DNA of 64,000 bases, taken from NCBI GenBank assembly GCA_016794465.1, contig JAEUKA010000068.1:124001-188000 (forward strand), read 5' to 3'. The translations under genes were made by a program, and so were the position numbers. This stretch comes from Myxococcales bacterium (lineage in GTDB: Bacteria; Myxococcota_A; Polyangia; Palsa-1104; JAEUJZ01). Under the pieces are notes generated by a model, which made no database searches, had not been told where the DNA came from, and was given only the letters and a program-made list of their open reading frames with translations. Positions 1-8,078 of the stretch are shown piece after piece (within the stretch, counting starts at the first letter, position 1; each line of letters starts with the position of its first letter).

Positions 1-49
1 GCACGAACGCAACAATTGCCAGCGCAAACAGGTCAATGAGCTTCGCCAC
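1..49 (-). CDS. 5' end of a divergent, probably membrane protein (partial)
   Basis: On the minus strand a GTG at 49 follows AAGGAG (59-64 on the plus strand) at a spacing of nine bases, and the frame stays open to the window edge. The sixteen visible residues are strongly hydrophobic (MAKLIDLFALAIVAFV), as at the start of an inner-membrane protein or signal anchor. It would be divergent from the TPR/HEAT gene that starts at 155. Only the first 16 codons are present, so the family cannot be named and the call rests on the ribosome-binding site and hydrophobicity. Confidence 0.35.
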   Translation of the reverse strand, partial: MAKLIDLFALAIVAFV

Positions 50-154
50 GAGGAGCCACTCCTTGGCGTCAATCTATCTTTCGGCGCGCGCTCTCGTCAA
101 ATACAGCTGCGTGCGACTACACCGCTTCTCGAAGCTGGCGGTACACTCTGGGTC

Positions 155-3100
155 ATGTCTGCGATTCTGCGGGTGCCGCTGCGATTCCTGTCTCCACGCC
201 GACGGCTGACCCTGCTCTTTTGGGCGCTGCCGATGCTGCTGACCGATCCGGTTCGGGCGCGGGCGGATGACTGGCAGGTGGTGCGCTCCGAGTTTGATCC
301 GCGCCTGGTCAACGAGCTCAAAGAGCAGGTTAGGAGAAGTCCCGATGACGTGGCGCTGCTCAAGCGGCTGTGTGGGCTGTATCGGCGGCACAGTACGCTC
401 GAAAAGCTACAGGCCGAGCTTGCGGCACAGGCGGCGCGGTCGGGCCTGGCGAGTGATGTCTATCTGACGGCGCTGATTGCTCGCGAGCGGGGCCAGCTGG
501 ACGAGGCCGCGCGGCTAATCGACCAAGCGACGCAGAAAGGCGGCCTCGAGGAAGCCAAAGCGGCGCTGCTGCTGTCGGAGCTGGCGCAGAAGAAGAGCCC
601 GCCGGATGTGCCCGAAGCGCGGCGGCAGCTTGCGCGAGCGCTGCTGGTCCTCAAGCCGAGTGATCCGCGTCGAAAAGGGGCGCTGCGCCGACAGATTGAC
701 CTGGCGATCCAAGCCGGTGACCACGCCCAGGCCGAGCAGCAGCTGCGGACGCTCTACCAAGCAGCGCAGGGTGGGGCAGGGCAGGGCGGGGGGGGCGAAG
801 CGCAGCGGCTGCTCCAAGAGCTGGCCGAGCTGCTCACCCGTACCGGCAAGGCCAAGGAAGCGCTCGCGGAGTGGCGCAAGCTCAGTGACCAGCAAAGCGG
901 TGAGGCCAAGGCCCAGACCCTGCTGCGCTGCGGCGAGCTGGAAGAGCAGCTGCGCGATGACCATGCAGCGATGGCAACGTATCGTCACAGTCAGAAGCTC
1001 CTGCCGGTCGGCCATCACCTGCGGCGCGAGGTCAATGAGCACCTGATTGCCCTGTCTCGCAAGCGCGACGAGCTGCCGCAGTTCATCCAGCAGTTTGAAG
1101 CAGAGTCGTCACCGGCCACGCGCAGCTTTTCCGATTGGGAGCTGCTCGGTCGGCTCTACGACGAGCGCGGCGATACCTCGGCGGCGCTTTCGGCCTATCG
1201 CGGGGCGCTGCGCAGAGATCCTCACCACATTGATGTCCGGCGGCGGCTGATTGCGATTCTGGAGCGCGGCGGCGTGACCCCGGAAGTTCTGGCCGAGTAT
1301 GAGCAGCTGATTGCGCAGGCGCCGGGGGACTCACGCGGGTATCTGGAGCTGGCGGAGCGGCAGTGGAAAGTCGGGCAGAAGCCCAAAGCGCTCCAGACCC
1401 TGCGACGGGCGGCGGCGCGGTTTGCGTCCGATCCGTCGCTGCACAGTGCGCTCGCGGAGCTGTACGCCCGCTGGGGAGAAGCCGATCTGGCGCTGCAAGA
1501 GTCGGAGCTGCTGGTTCGGCTCGATCCGCAGGAAGAGAGCTACGTCGTCAACCTCGGCGAGCTGTACTGGGCGCGGGGCCGCAAAGAGCGCGCCGATGAG
1601 GTCTGGCGGCGTCTGCTGACGATGGGAAGTCGGGCGCAGGGGCAAGCGCGGCTGGCCGACATCTATGCCGAGCACAACCTGATGTCGCAGGCGCTCGAGC
1701 TGTATCAAAAAGCGGTGTCGGCTGAGCCAAACAACTTGCAGCTGCGGCGCGGCCTTGCGCAGGCCTACGAGCGGCTGTCACGCGGTCGCGATGCGGTCGT
1801 CACCTGGGAACAGATTTATTTTGCCGCCAAAGGTCCAGCCGAGCGGCTGCTCCAGCTGGAAGCGCGCAAGCGGCTGGCGTCGCTGGTCGCCAAAGAGACG
1901 CGGCTGCAAGCGACGCTCTATACCTGGCAGCGGCGGCTGGCGGCGATGCTCAGTCAGTCGGGGCCGACGCCGACGCCGACGCTGCCGCCTGATGCGCTTC
2001 AGCTGGGTCTTTTGGTCGCCGAGGTTCATCAGCAGCTCGGCAAGCTCGGGGATGCTGAGCAGGTCTTAAGTCAGCTGCGGGTGCGCCTGCCCGATGGTCC
2101 GCAGCTGGCCGAGGTGCTGTTGTCGCTGGCGTCAGTGCTCAAGGCGCAGCGCAAGATCGAGGAAGCGATTGCGGTGCTCAAGCAGGCGGCGACGCTGCTC
2201 CCGGACCGGCAGCGCGAGCTGTATGCGCAGCTGGCCGAGCTGTCGATGCAGAGCTACCGCGATGGCGATGCGATTCGGTACGCCGAGCAAGCGGTGGCCG
2301 ATGCCGGCGGTGAGCTGTCCCTGGGCGAGATTCTCGAGCGGCGTGACGAGATTCCCCGGGCAATGGCGGCCTACAAGCGAGCAATGGAGCGCGATCCTCG
2401 GCTGTTCCGAGCCCACATGGCGCTGGCGCGACTGCATGTTCAGCGCGGCGAGCTGTCCGAGGCCGCGGCGCTCTATCGCGAGGTGGTGCGGCGGACTCCG
2501 CAGGAAGAGCTGGTGCTGGAAGCGGGTCGCAAGGCCGTCGATCTGCACGAGTTCCTGGGTACGCTCGGGGAGCTGCTCAAAGAGATCTCGCCGCTCGCGT
2601 ACTCGGTGGTGCCAAAGCCGGTCTATCGGCGCTTGTTGTTGATGGCGTATGAGCGCTTTGCTGCCCCGCTGGCGACGCTGGCGCGCAGTGGCGATGTGGC
2701 GGCGCAGGCCGAGCTGCAGCGCCTTGGGCAGGGGGGACTGAAGCCACTCACCGAGAGCTTGACCGAAGGCGACGCGCAAGAGCAAAGGGTGGCCGTTTCC
2801 TTGCTCGGCGAGCTGCGCAACGTAAGTGCGGTGCCGTCGCTGCTCAACCTGGCGATGGCGGGGCTGCCGCCTCCCGGGCAAGAGTCGCGGATTTTCCTGA
2901 CCAGCGGCGGTGTGTCGGGTGGGGTACGACCGGGCTCGGACATGGATCTGCGGGTGGATGCGCTGCTGGCGGTGGCACGGCTCGCGGACCCGCAGAGCAT
3001 CCCCGGACTGCTGCGGCTGACCAAGAGTCGCGAAAAGCAGCTGCGGCTGGCGGCGTATTACGGACTGCTGCGGCTGGCGGACAAGCTCGATCGGGCGACG

Positions 3101-4264
3101 CTGACCCAGGTGGAAGGCGGGCTGACCGATGGTGCTCCGGCGGTGAAGGCGCTGGCGGTGCTGGTGCTGGGTCGCGCAAGTGAGCTATCGGGGCAGCCGC
3201 TGTCGCCGCGTGCGCGGGTCGTGCTGGTCGCGGCGCTCGAAGCGCGTCGGGTTCGCAGCGAGGAATCGGATGAGCTGCTTGTCTCGGCCTGTGTGCAAGC
3301 GCTGGGTCGGGCACGCGAGAAGTCGGTGGCTCCGCTGCTGATCGAGCTGCTGCGGCGCGGCAATGACGAGATCGAGCGGCAAGCGGCCTGGGCGCTGGGC
3401 CGGCTGGGCGAGGCGCGGGCGGTTGGGCCGCTCCTGCGCGCAGTTTTTGTGAAGTCGATTCCGGTGCGAAGTGCGGCGGTTTCAGCGCTGGCGCAGCTTG
3501 GGACGACCTCGACTTCGCTTTCGACTTCACCTTCGACCGGGCCGACTGCGTCCGTACCGCTGCCGACCGAGCGGCGCGGGCTCGATGGGCTTGATGTGGC
3601 GCGGCTGCTGACCGATGTGGTGAGCCAACCGATGCCGCCGCGTCCCAATCCGGCCTGGCTCGATGCCCCGGGCGAGGTCGCGGCAGCGGTGCGGGATGCC
3701 CTCGAAGAGTCGCCCGAGCAAGCGCTGCGCACCTTGGATGATCTGCTGTGGCCTCAGGCGAATGCGAGCGAGCAACAGGGACCGCTGCGGCTGGGACCTC
3801 TTTTGGCGGCGGCTCCTGGTGGAGTCGTGCCCTCGGCGCTGGCTCAGGCGGTGTTGACCACAATCTGGCCGGGTCTGCACCAGCTGGCGTTGCCGAAGGC
3901 AGGCGGGTCCGACTCGCTGCTGCTTCAGTCGGCGGCGGTGCGGGTGGTGGGGCAGGTGGCGCGGTCGGCGGCGTCGGATTCCAGTCGGGCGGTGAGCCTG
4001 CTTCAAGAGATCCTGGCGTCGAGCGCGTCGCCGCAGATCTTGCTGCTCTCTGCGTCACTGTATGCCCAGCTGCCGCCGTCACAGCGGGCTGCTCAGCCGC
4101 TGTTTGATCGACTCCTCGGTCACTCCGAGCGCTGGGTGCGACTCCAGACGCTGCGCTTGGTGCGTGATGCCGCCGCTCGACCCCTGCTGTCCGCCGCTGC
4201 GCTGGCCAAAGCCAAGCAAGACCCCGACGGCTTCGTCCGAGAAGCCGCCCAACAAATCAAGTAA
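155..4264 (+). CDS. Large secreted TPR plus HEAT-repeat protein
   Basis: This 1369-residue protein starts with an Arg-rich, hydrophobic signal peptide ending near residue 37 (RARADDW), so it is probably exported. Residues of roughly 45-840 are back-to-back tetratricopeptide repeats, with recurring A..LY...G..A.A...Y..A motifs. From about residue 865 to the end the pattern changes to HEAT/PBS-lyase-type repeats such as QAAWALGRLGEARAVGPLL, broken by a Ser/Thr-rich linker near residue 1120. Both repeat types are protein-interaction scaffolds, and no catalytic motif is seen. Proteins of this build are common in myxobacteria and usually have no assigned job. A parS array follows directly after the stop codon. 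Confidence is high for the gene and low for any specific role. Confidence 0.85.
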   Translation: MSAILRVPLRFLSPRRRLTLLFWALPMLLTDPVRARADDWQVVRSEFDPRLVNELKEQVRRSPDDVALLKRLCGLYRRHSTLEKLQAELAAQAARSGLASDVYLTALIARERGQLDEAARLIDQATQKGGLEEAKAALLLSELAQKKSPPDVPEARRQLARALLVLKPSDPRRKGALRRQIDLAIQAGDHAQAEQQLRTLYQAAQGGAGQGGGGEAQRLLQELAELLTRTGKAKEALAEWRKLSDQQSGEAKAQTLLRCGELEEQLRDDHAAMATYRHSQKLLPVGHHLRREVNEHLIALSRKRDELPQFIQQFEAESSPATRSFSDWELLGRLYDERGDTSAALSAYRGALRRDPHHIDVRRRLIAILERGGVTPEVLAEYEQLIAQAPGDSRGYLELAERQWKVGQKPKALQTLRRAAARFASDPSLHSALAELYARWGEADLALQESELLVRLDPQEESYVVNLGELYWARGRKERADEVWRRLLTMGSRAQGQARLADIYAEHNLMSQALELYQKAVSAEPNNLQLRRGLAQAYERLSRGRDAVVTWEQIYFAAKGPAERLLQLEARKRLASLVAKETRLQATLYTWQRRLAAMLSQSGPTPTPTLPPDALQLGLLVAEVHQQLGKLGDAEQVLSQLRVRLPDGPQLAEVLLSLASVLKAQRKIEEAIAVLKQAATLLPDRQRELYAQLAELSMQSYRDGDAIRYAEQAVADAGGELSLGEILERRDEIPRAMAAYKRAMERDPRLFRAHMALARLHVQRGELSEAAALYREVVRRTPQEELVLEAGRKAVDLHEFLGTLGELLKEISPLAYSVVPKPVYRRLLLMAYERFAAPLATLARSGDVAAQAELQRLGQGGLKPLTESLTEGDAQEQRVAVSLLGELRNVSAVPSLLNLAMAGLPPPGQESRIFLTSGGVSGGVRPGSDMDLRVDALLAVARLADPQSIPGLLRLTKSREKQLRLAAYYGLLRLADKLDRATLTQVEGGLTDGAPAVKALAVLVLGRASELSGQPLSPRARVVLVAALEARRVRSEESDELLVSACVQALGRAREKSVAPLLIELLRRGNDEIERQAAWALGRLGEARAVGPLLRAVFVKSIPVRSAAVSALAQLGTTSTSLSTSPSTGPTASVPLPTERRGLDGLDVARLLTDVVSQPMPPRPNPAWLDAPGEVAAAVRDALEESPEQALRTLDDLLWPQANASEQQGPLRLGPLLAAAPGGVVPSALAQAVLTTIWPGLHQLALPKAGGSDSLLLQSAAVRVVGQVARSAASDSSRAVSLLQEILASSASPQILLLSASLYAQLPPSQRAAQPLFDRLLGHSERWVRLQTLRLVRDAAARPLLSAAALAKAKQDPDGFVREAAQQIK

Positions 4265-4271
4265 CCACCAC

Positions 4272-4287
4272 TGTTCCACGTGGAACA
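4272..4287. promoter_or_regulatory. parS site 1
   Basis: Perfect 16-bp palindrome TGTTCCACGTGGAACA, eight bases after the stop codon of the TPR/HEAT gene. A predicted ParB-binding site. Confidence 0.88.
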
Positions 4288-4309
4288 CAGGAAGCGATGA
4301 AGCGGCCAC

Positions 4310-4325
4310 TGTTCCACGTGGAACA
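4310..4325. promoter_or_regulatory. parS site 2
   Basis: Second identical 16-bp ParB palindrome, 38 bp from the first (start to start). Confidence 0.88.
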
Positions 4326-4347
4326 CAGGAAGCGATGAAGCGGCCAC

Positions 4348-4363
4348 TGTTCCACGTGGAACA
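4348..4363. promoter_or_regulatory. parS site 3
   Basis: Third identical 16-bp ParB palindrome, 38 bp from the second. The repeat unit ends here and the following sequence diverges. Confidence 0.88.
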
Positions 4364-4414
4364 GTGTGGGGTGGCGCTGCATGTAGGGTCACATAGGGCT
4401 TGTGACAGGGGCTT

Positions 4415-5257
4415 TTAGTGTTGGCAGCGGGGGCAGAAGTAGGTGGCGCGGGCGGCTTGGACGATGCGGGTGATGGTGCCGGGGCAGCCGCGCCGCTGAC
4501 AGTCCTGGCCTTCCCGATCGTAGACGGCAAAGAGGTTCTGGAAGCTGCCCAGCTCGCCGTCGGCCTGGACGTAGTCGCGCAGCGTGGAGCCGCCGGCCTC
4601 AATGGCTTGGCGCAGGATTGCTGGGATCGCCTGACACAGGGCCTTGAGCTGAGCCGTCGTCAGCTCACTGGCGGACCGCTCGGGCGAGGTGCGGGCGCGG
4701 TGGAGGATCTCGCTGGCGTAGATGTTGCCGATGCCAACGACCACCGCTTGGTTAAGCAGCGCCACTTTGACGGGCACGCGCCGGGTCGCCAGGTGGTCGC
4801 GCAGATACTGCGGCTGGAGCTCGGGTGACAGCGGCTCGATGCCCAGGTCTTTGAGCAGCGGATGACTGGCGAGCTGGCTGCTGTGACACACCGTAAACAG
4901 CCCAAAGCGGCGCGGGTCGCAAAAGCAGATCAAGGTGTCGTCATCGGTTCGCAGCCACACATGGTCGTGCTTGGCGGCGGCTTGCGGACGCTTGGGATCG
5001 CCGTGGCGGTAGCCAAACAGCCGGCCCGACATCCCCAGGTGAACCAGGACCACATCGTCGCTGTCGAGGTACCAGAGGATGTATTTGGCCCGCCGCTCGA
5101 CGCGCAAGACGGTTCGCCCGAGCAGCCGCTGCTCGAAGTCGAGCGGAATCGGGACGCGCAGATCGCGGCGACGAACCGTGACCCAGGCGAGCGTTTGTTG
5201 GGGAAGGAAGCCGCGCAGTCCACGGCAGACAGTCTCAACCTCGGGAAGCTCCGGCAC
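4415..5257 (-). CDS. mutM: Formamidopyrimidine-DNA glycosylase (Fpg/MutM)
   Basis: A base-excision repair enzyme that removes 8-oxoguanine and other oxidised purines and nicks the abasic site. The 280-residue length is normal. The start is GTG, and the mature N-terminus PELPEVETV supplies the catalytic Pro1 and Glu2 after Met removal. LGMSGR carries conserved active-site residues, and QAVVVGIGNIYASEILH is the helix-two-turn-helix signature. The C-terminal zinc finger is CQRRGC ... CPRCQ; the first pair is spaced C-x4-C rather than the E. coli C-x2-C, a variant common outside enterics. It runs convergently towards the parS array. Identification is secure. Confidence 0.97.
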   Translation of the reverse strand: MPELPEVETVCRGLRGFLPQQTLAWVTVRRRDLRVPIPLDFEQRLLGRTVLRVERRAKYILWYLDSDDVVLVHLGMSGRLFGYRHGDPKRPQAAAKHDHVWLRTDDDTLICFCDPRRFGLFTVCHSSQLASHPLLKDLGIEPLSPELQPQYLRDHLATRRVPVKVALLNQAVVVGIGNIYASEILHRARTSPERSASELTTAQLKALCQAIPAILRQAIEAGGSTLRDYVQADGELGSFQNLFAVYDREGQDCQRRGCPGTITRIVQAARATYFCPRCQH

Positions 5258-5301
5258 GGGCCGATTCTATGCAGCGTGCCGAGGCGAAGGACAAGGGGCG
5301 A

Positions 5302-6249
5302 TTACTTGCGAGCGGTGAGGCGACGACGGAAGCCAGTGGCGAGCAGCATGAGTGAGGCCAGAAGACCCAGCCCACCCGCGAGGTTGCGACCCGTCTCGCC
5401 CGGTGCCACTGCGCAGCCCGGACCGCCCGAGACGCCCGGCTGACAGGCGTCACCGATGCCATCGCCATTGGTGTCGGACTGATCGGTGTTCTTGTCGGCG
5501 AAGCAGTTGTCGCAGGCGTCACCGATGCCATCCCCGTCGGTGTCCTTCTGGTCGATGTTGGGCGTCTCGATGCAGTTGTCGCAGGCATCGGGCGTGCCGT
5601 CGCCATCGAAGTCCTTGCGGTTGTCGCCGACGCACTTGTCACACGCGTCGCCCAGGCCATCGCCGTCGCCGTCTTTTTGGTCGGGATTCTTTGCGGCGGG
5701 GCAGTTGTCGCAGGCGTCGGGCTTGCCATCGCCATCGGTGTCGGGCTGCATCGGGTTGGGCATGCTGGTGAGACACGCGTCACACGCATCGCCAATGCCG
5801 TCGCCGTTCGAGTCCTTCTGGTCCGGGTTGGGCGTATTGACGCAGTTGTCGCAGACATCACCGACGCCATCGTTGTCGGCATCGGCCTGGTCGAGGTTGG
5901 GCCGGTCGGGGCAGTTGTCACACGAGTCGCCGCGCCCATCGCCATCGCGATCCGAGGCGAGCATGCTGCTGCAGCGAGCGGCAGTCCCGGGAGCCGGCGC
6001 CACGTAGTCATCGCAAGGCCGCTTGGGGGGAAACTCGTCGATCGGCGTGCAGCTGTTGCCGTTGGCGAAGTAGTCGATGCAGTAGTTCTCAAACGGGCGG
6101 GGGATGCCGTTGCAGTTCACGTCTTTGTCGGCGGCCAGCGCCAGGCCAGAGGTCAGGCTGGCGCTCACGAACAAAAGCCCAGCGAAAAAGAAGCGGCGCG
6201 CAGCCTTGCTGGACAGCGCGAAACCCTGGCGAGTCATACGGTCAGTCAT
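5302..6249 (-). CDS. Thrombospondin type-3 repeat surface protein with MYXO-CTERM-like tail
   Basis: I chose the ATG at 6249, which has AGGAGC about eight bases upstream; an earlier start at 6318 would overlap the preceding gene. A signal peptide ends near ALAADKD. The body is about seven calcium-binding thrombospondin type-3 units of the form DxDGDGxGDxCDNC with regularly spaced Cys. The C-terminus has a GC dipeptide, a Gly/Ala/Leu membrane helix and a terminal Arg cluster (GFRRRLTARK). This is the arrangement of MYXO-CTERM proteins, which are cleaved and lipid-anchored on the myxobacterial surface. It lies directly downstream of the OmpA-type gene, with a 31-base gap, and is probably co-transcribed. 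Substrate or partner unknown. Confidence 0.88.
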   Translation of the reverse strand: MTDRMTRQGFALSSKAARRFFFAGLLFVSASLTSGLALAADKDVNCNGIPRPFENYCIDYFANGNSCTPIDEFPPKRPCDDYVAPAPGTAARCSSMLASDRDGDGRGDSCDNCPDRPNLDQADADNDGVGDVCDNCVNTPNPDQKDSNGDGIGDACDACLTSMPNPMQPDTDGDGKPDACDNCPAAKNPDQKDGDGDGLGDACDKCVGDNRKDFDGDGTPDACDNCIETPNIDQKDTDGDGIGDACDNCFADKNTDQSDTNGDGIGDACQPGVSGGPGCAVAPGETGRNLAGGLGLLASLMLLATGFRRRLTARK

Positions 6250-6280
6250 GTTTTCAAGCTCCTGTTGGTTCGTCGCGTAG

Positions 6281-7846
6281 CTAGCGTGAGATGAGCGAGA
6301 GCGGACACTTCGGTGCATCCAGCGTGACGCCCTCTTGCTCTGTAATGATGAAGTCTACGCGACGATTCTGTGCACGCCGGTCGGGCGTGTCGTTTGGAAT
6401 GATGGGACAGCGCAGGCCGAAGCCAGCGGAGGAGAGGCGCCACGGCTCGATGCCATGCTCGACCAGATAGACCATCACCGACTGGGCGCGCCGTCGTGAC
6501 AGGTCGAGGTTGTACTGGTCGGTGCCTTTGTTGTCGGTGTGGCCTTCGACCCGCATGCGCTTGATGTCGGGCCGCGCCTTGAGCACGCGCACCACCTCAT
6601 CGAGCACCGGGAAGCTGATCGGCTTGATGGTGTCGCGATCGAAGTCGAAGAAGATCCGCTCGGACAGCACCAGCTTTTGGCCCTTGATCTCGACGTGGGC
6701 GGGGCGGCGCTGCTGGTCGGGACAGTCCTCGCCCTCGCAGCTCGGTGGCAGATCCGGCGGCGGAGGCGGAGGCGGCGGCGGCTCGACCTTCTTGGGAGGA
6801 GGAGGCGGCGGCGGTGGTGGTGGAGGAGGCGGCGGCGGTGGTGGCCGCTTCACATACGTGCCGGCATAGCTCACGCCGAGATAGGCGCGACCATCGGGCA
6901 CGCCGACGCCTGGGCTCAGACCTGGCCCACCACCGAGGAAGAACGTCCAGCCGTGATAGGCCGCTTTGAAGGCGGCGGTCAGCTCGGCAGGCGTGTTCGA
7001 CAGTCGATCCGCGACCACAAACGGTGTGCCGCCAAAGACCTCGGTGACAAAGTAGATCGGCGCCGTGACCGAGCGACGCAGCGCCACCTGCACCCCAAGC
7101 CCAAACAGGAAGCTGTGCGCCGTCTCGGCGTTGTAGAAGCGCTCGTTGGACGAAAAGATGCTGCCGACAAACGCCGCCACTTGCAGCCGCTGCCAGTCGA
7201 GGTGAGCCAGCAGCTTCGGCGCAAACGTCGGCAGTCGCGAGCCCATGAAGCTGTCGGCGTTCCCAGTCGGCACCGTCAGGTCGCCCGAGATGCCCAGCTG
7301 CACCCCGACTCGGTTCGGATCGTCGTGCTGGCGATAGCGATACAGCACCGCTTTCACCGCAAAGCGCAGATCTTCCTGACCCGCTTGCGACAGACCCGCT
7401 TTGGCAAACGCCGGCGTCACCCGTCGCCCCGAGGTCGGATCTTTGGGGTCAAGGAAGCCGTTCTCGGGCAGCTCGCCGGTCTGATAGAACGTCACCGGCA
7501 GCGCCAGCGACACCTGCAGCCGATTCAGCAGCGACAGCGCCAGCGAGATGTCTCCGGTCAAGCGGTTCTGCACCAGATCCGCCACCGGCAGGCCTCCCAG
7601 CGTGTAGGTCAGCGGGCGGCGCGCATAGTGCAAGAACAGCTGCGGCACGAACTGTAGGTGCGGACCTACCTCGGCGAGATCGATTGTCACCAGCTTGGCG
7701 CTGCCGGGGGCGGGATGAAACTTGTTGATGTCGATGGGCGCGGACTCGCCCAAAGCCCACGCGGGACTGGCTGCTGACAGGGCGACCCCGGCACAAGCGG
7801 CGACCAGGGCTCGGTGGCTGGCGGCAGGTTGGGGCGGCTTGGTCAT
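6281..7846 (-). CDS. OmpA-family outer-membrane protein with polyproline linker
   Basis: A 521-residue outer-membrane protein. It has a signal peptide (to about residue 32, ASPAWALG), an N-terminal beta-barrel of about 290 residues, then an extreme proline linker (runs of about 16 and 9 Pro separated by KKVE), and a C-terminal OmpA/MotB peptidoglycan-binding domain. The OmpA part shows FDFDRDTIKP, then MRVEGHTDNKGTDQYNLDLS, then RRAQSVMVYL. The barrel resembles the separate barrel gene at 23760-24797 (shared FxPKLL...RL pattern), so the two are probably paralogous folds. The OmpA domain should tether the outer membrane to peptidoglycan, with the stiff polyproline rod spanning the periplasm. 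It is divergent from leuS. Confidence 0.93.
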   Translation of the reverse strand: MTKPPQPAASHRALVAACAGVALSAASPAWALGESAPIDINKFHPAPGSAKLVTIDLAEVGPHLQFVPQLFLHYARRPLTYTLGGLPVADLVQNRLTGDISLALSLLNRLQVSLALPVTFYQTGELPENGFLDPKDPTSGRRVTPAFAKAGLSQAGQEDLRFAVKAVLYRYRQHDDPNRVGVQLGISGDLTVPTGNADSFMGSRLPTFAPKLLAHLDWQRLQVAAFVGSIFSSNERFYNAETAHSFLFGLGVQVALRRSVTAPIYFVTEVFGGTPFVVADRLSNTPAELTAAFKAAYHGWTFFLGGGPGLSPGVGVPDGRAYLGVSYAGTYVKRPPPPPPPPPPPPPPPPPKKVEPPPPPPPPPDLPPSCEGEDCPDQQRRPAHVEIKGQKLVLSERIFFDFDRDTIKPISFPVLDEVVRVLKARPDIKRMRVEGHTDNKGTDQYNLDLSRRRAQSVMVYLVEHGIEPWRLSSAGFGLRCPIIPNDTPDRRAQNRRVDFIITEQEGVTLDAPKCPLSLISR

Positions 7847-8078
7847 GGGCAGTTCTGCCCGCGCTGGGCCCTACCAGCGTCGAGTGGCTGGAGTTGAGCG
7901 TGCGGGTCGGTCTACTCTGACACAAAAGGAATCAGCGGCATAGACCGTTTTCAGTCGGTAGCGGTCGTTCGCAAGGGGCTGCAAAGGCCTTCGCAAGGGG
8001 TCGGGCAAGCTTCCCGGGCATGCCGGTTCTTCGACGACAAATTTGCTGCGAGTGCGCGCTGTGTGGTAGTGGCAGCCT
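7847..8078. other. Divergent intergenic region between the OmpA-type gene and leuS
   Basis: A 232-bp gap that must contain both promoters. The only structure visible is a short direct repeat, TTCGCAAGGGG, twice near 7968-8003. No convincing sigma-70 or sigma-54 box and no T-box-like leader was found ahead of leuS. Confidence 0.5.

Larger units (their letters stand above)
4268..4363. repeat. Tandem array of three parS-type centromere sites
   Basis: A 38-bp unit is repeated in tandem. Each copy holds the perfect 16-bp palindrome TGTTCCACGTGGAACA (4272-4287, 4310-4325, 4348-4363), and the two 22-bp spacers are identical. The palindrome is the bacterial parS consensus in the GTTCCACGTGGAAC form, bound by ParB. 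The array lies in the intergenic gap between convergent genes (the TPR/HEAT gene and fpg). ParB spreads from such sites, and SMC is loaded there. Identical spacers point to recent duplication. Confidence 0.9.

Noticed and set aside
4268..4363. CRISPR-like array of palindromes
   Set aside because: Spacers are identical and the palindrome is the ParB site, so parS fits better.
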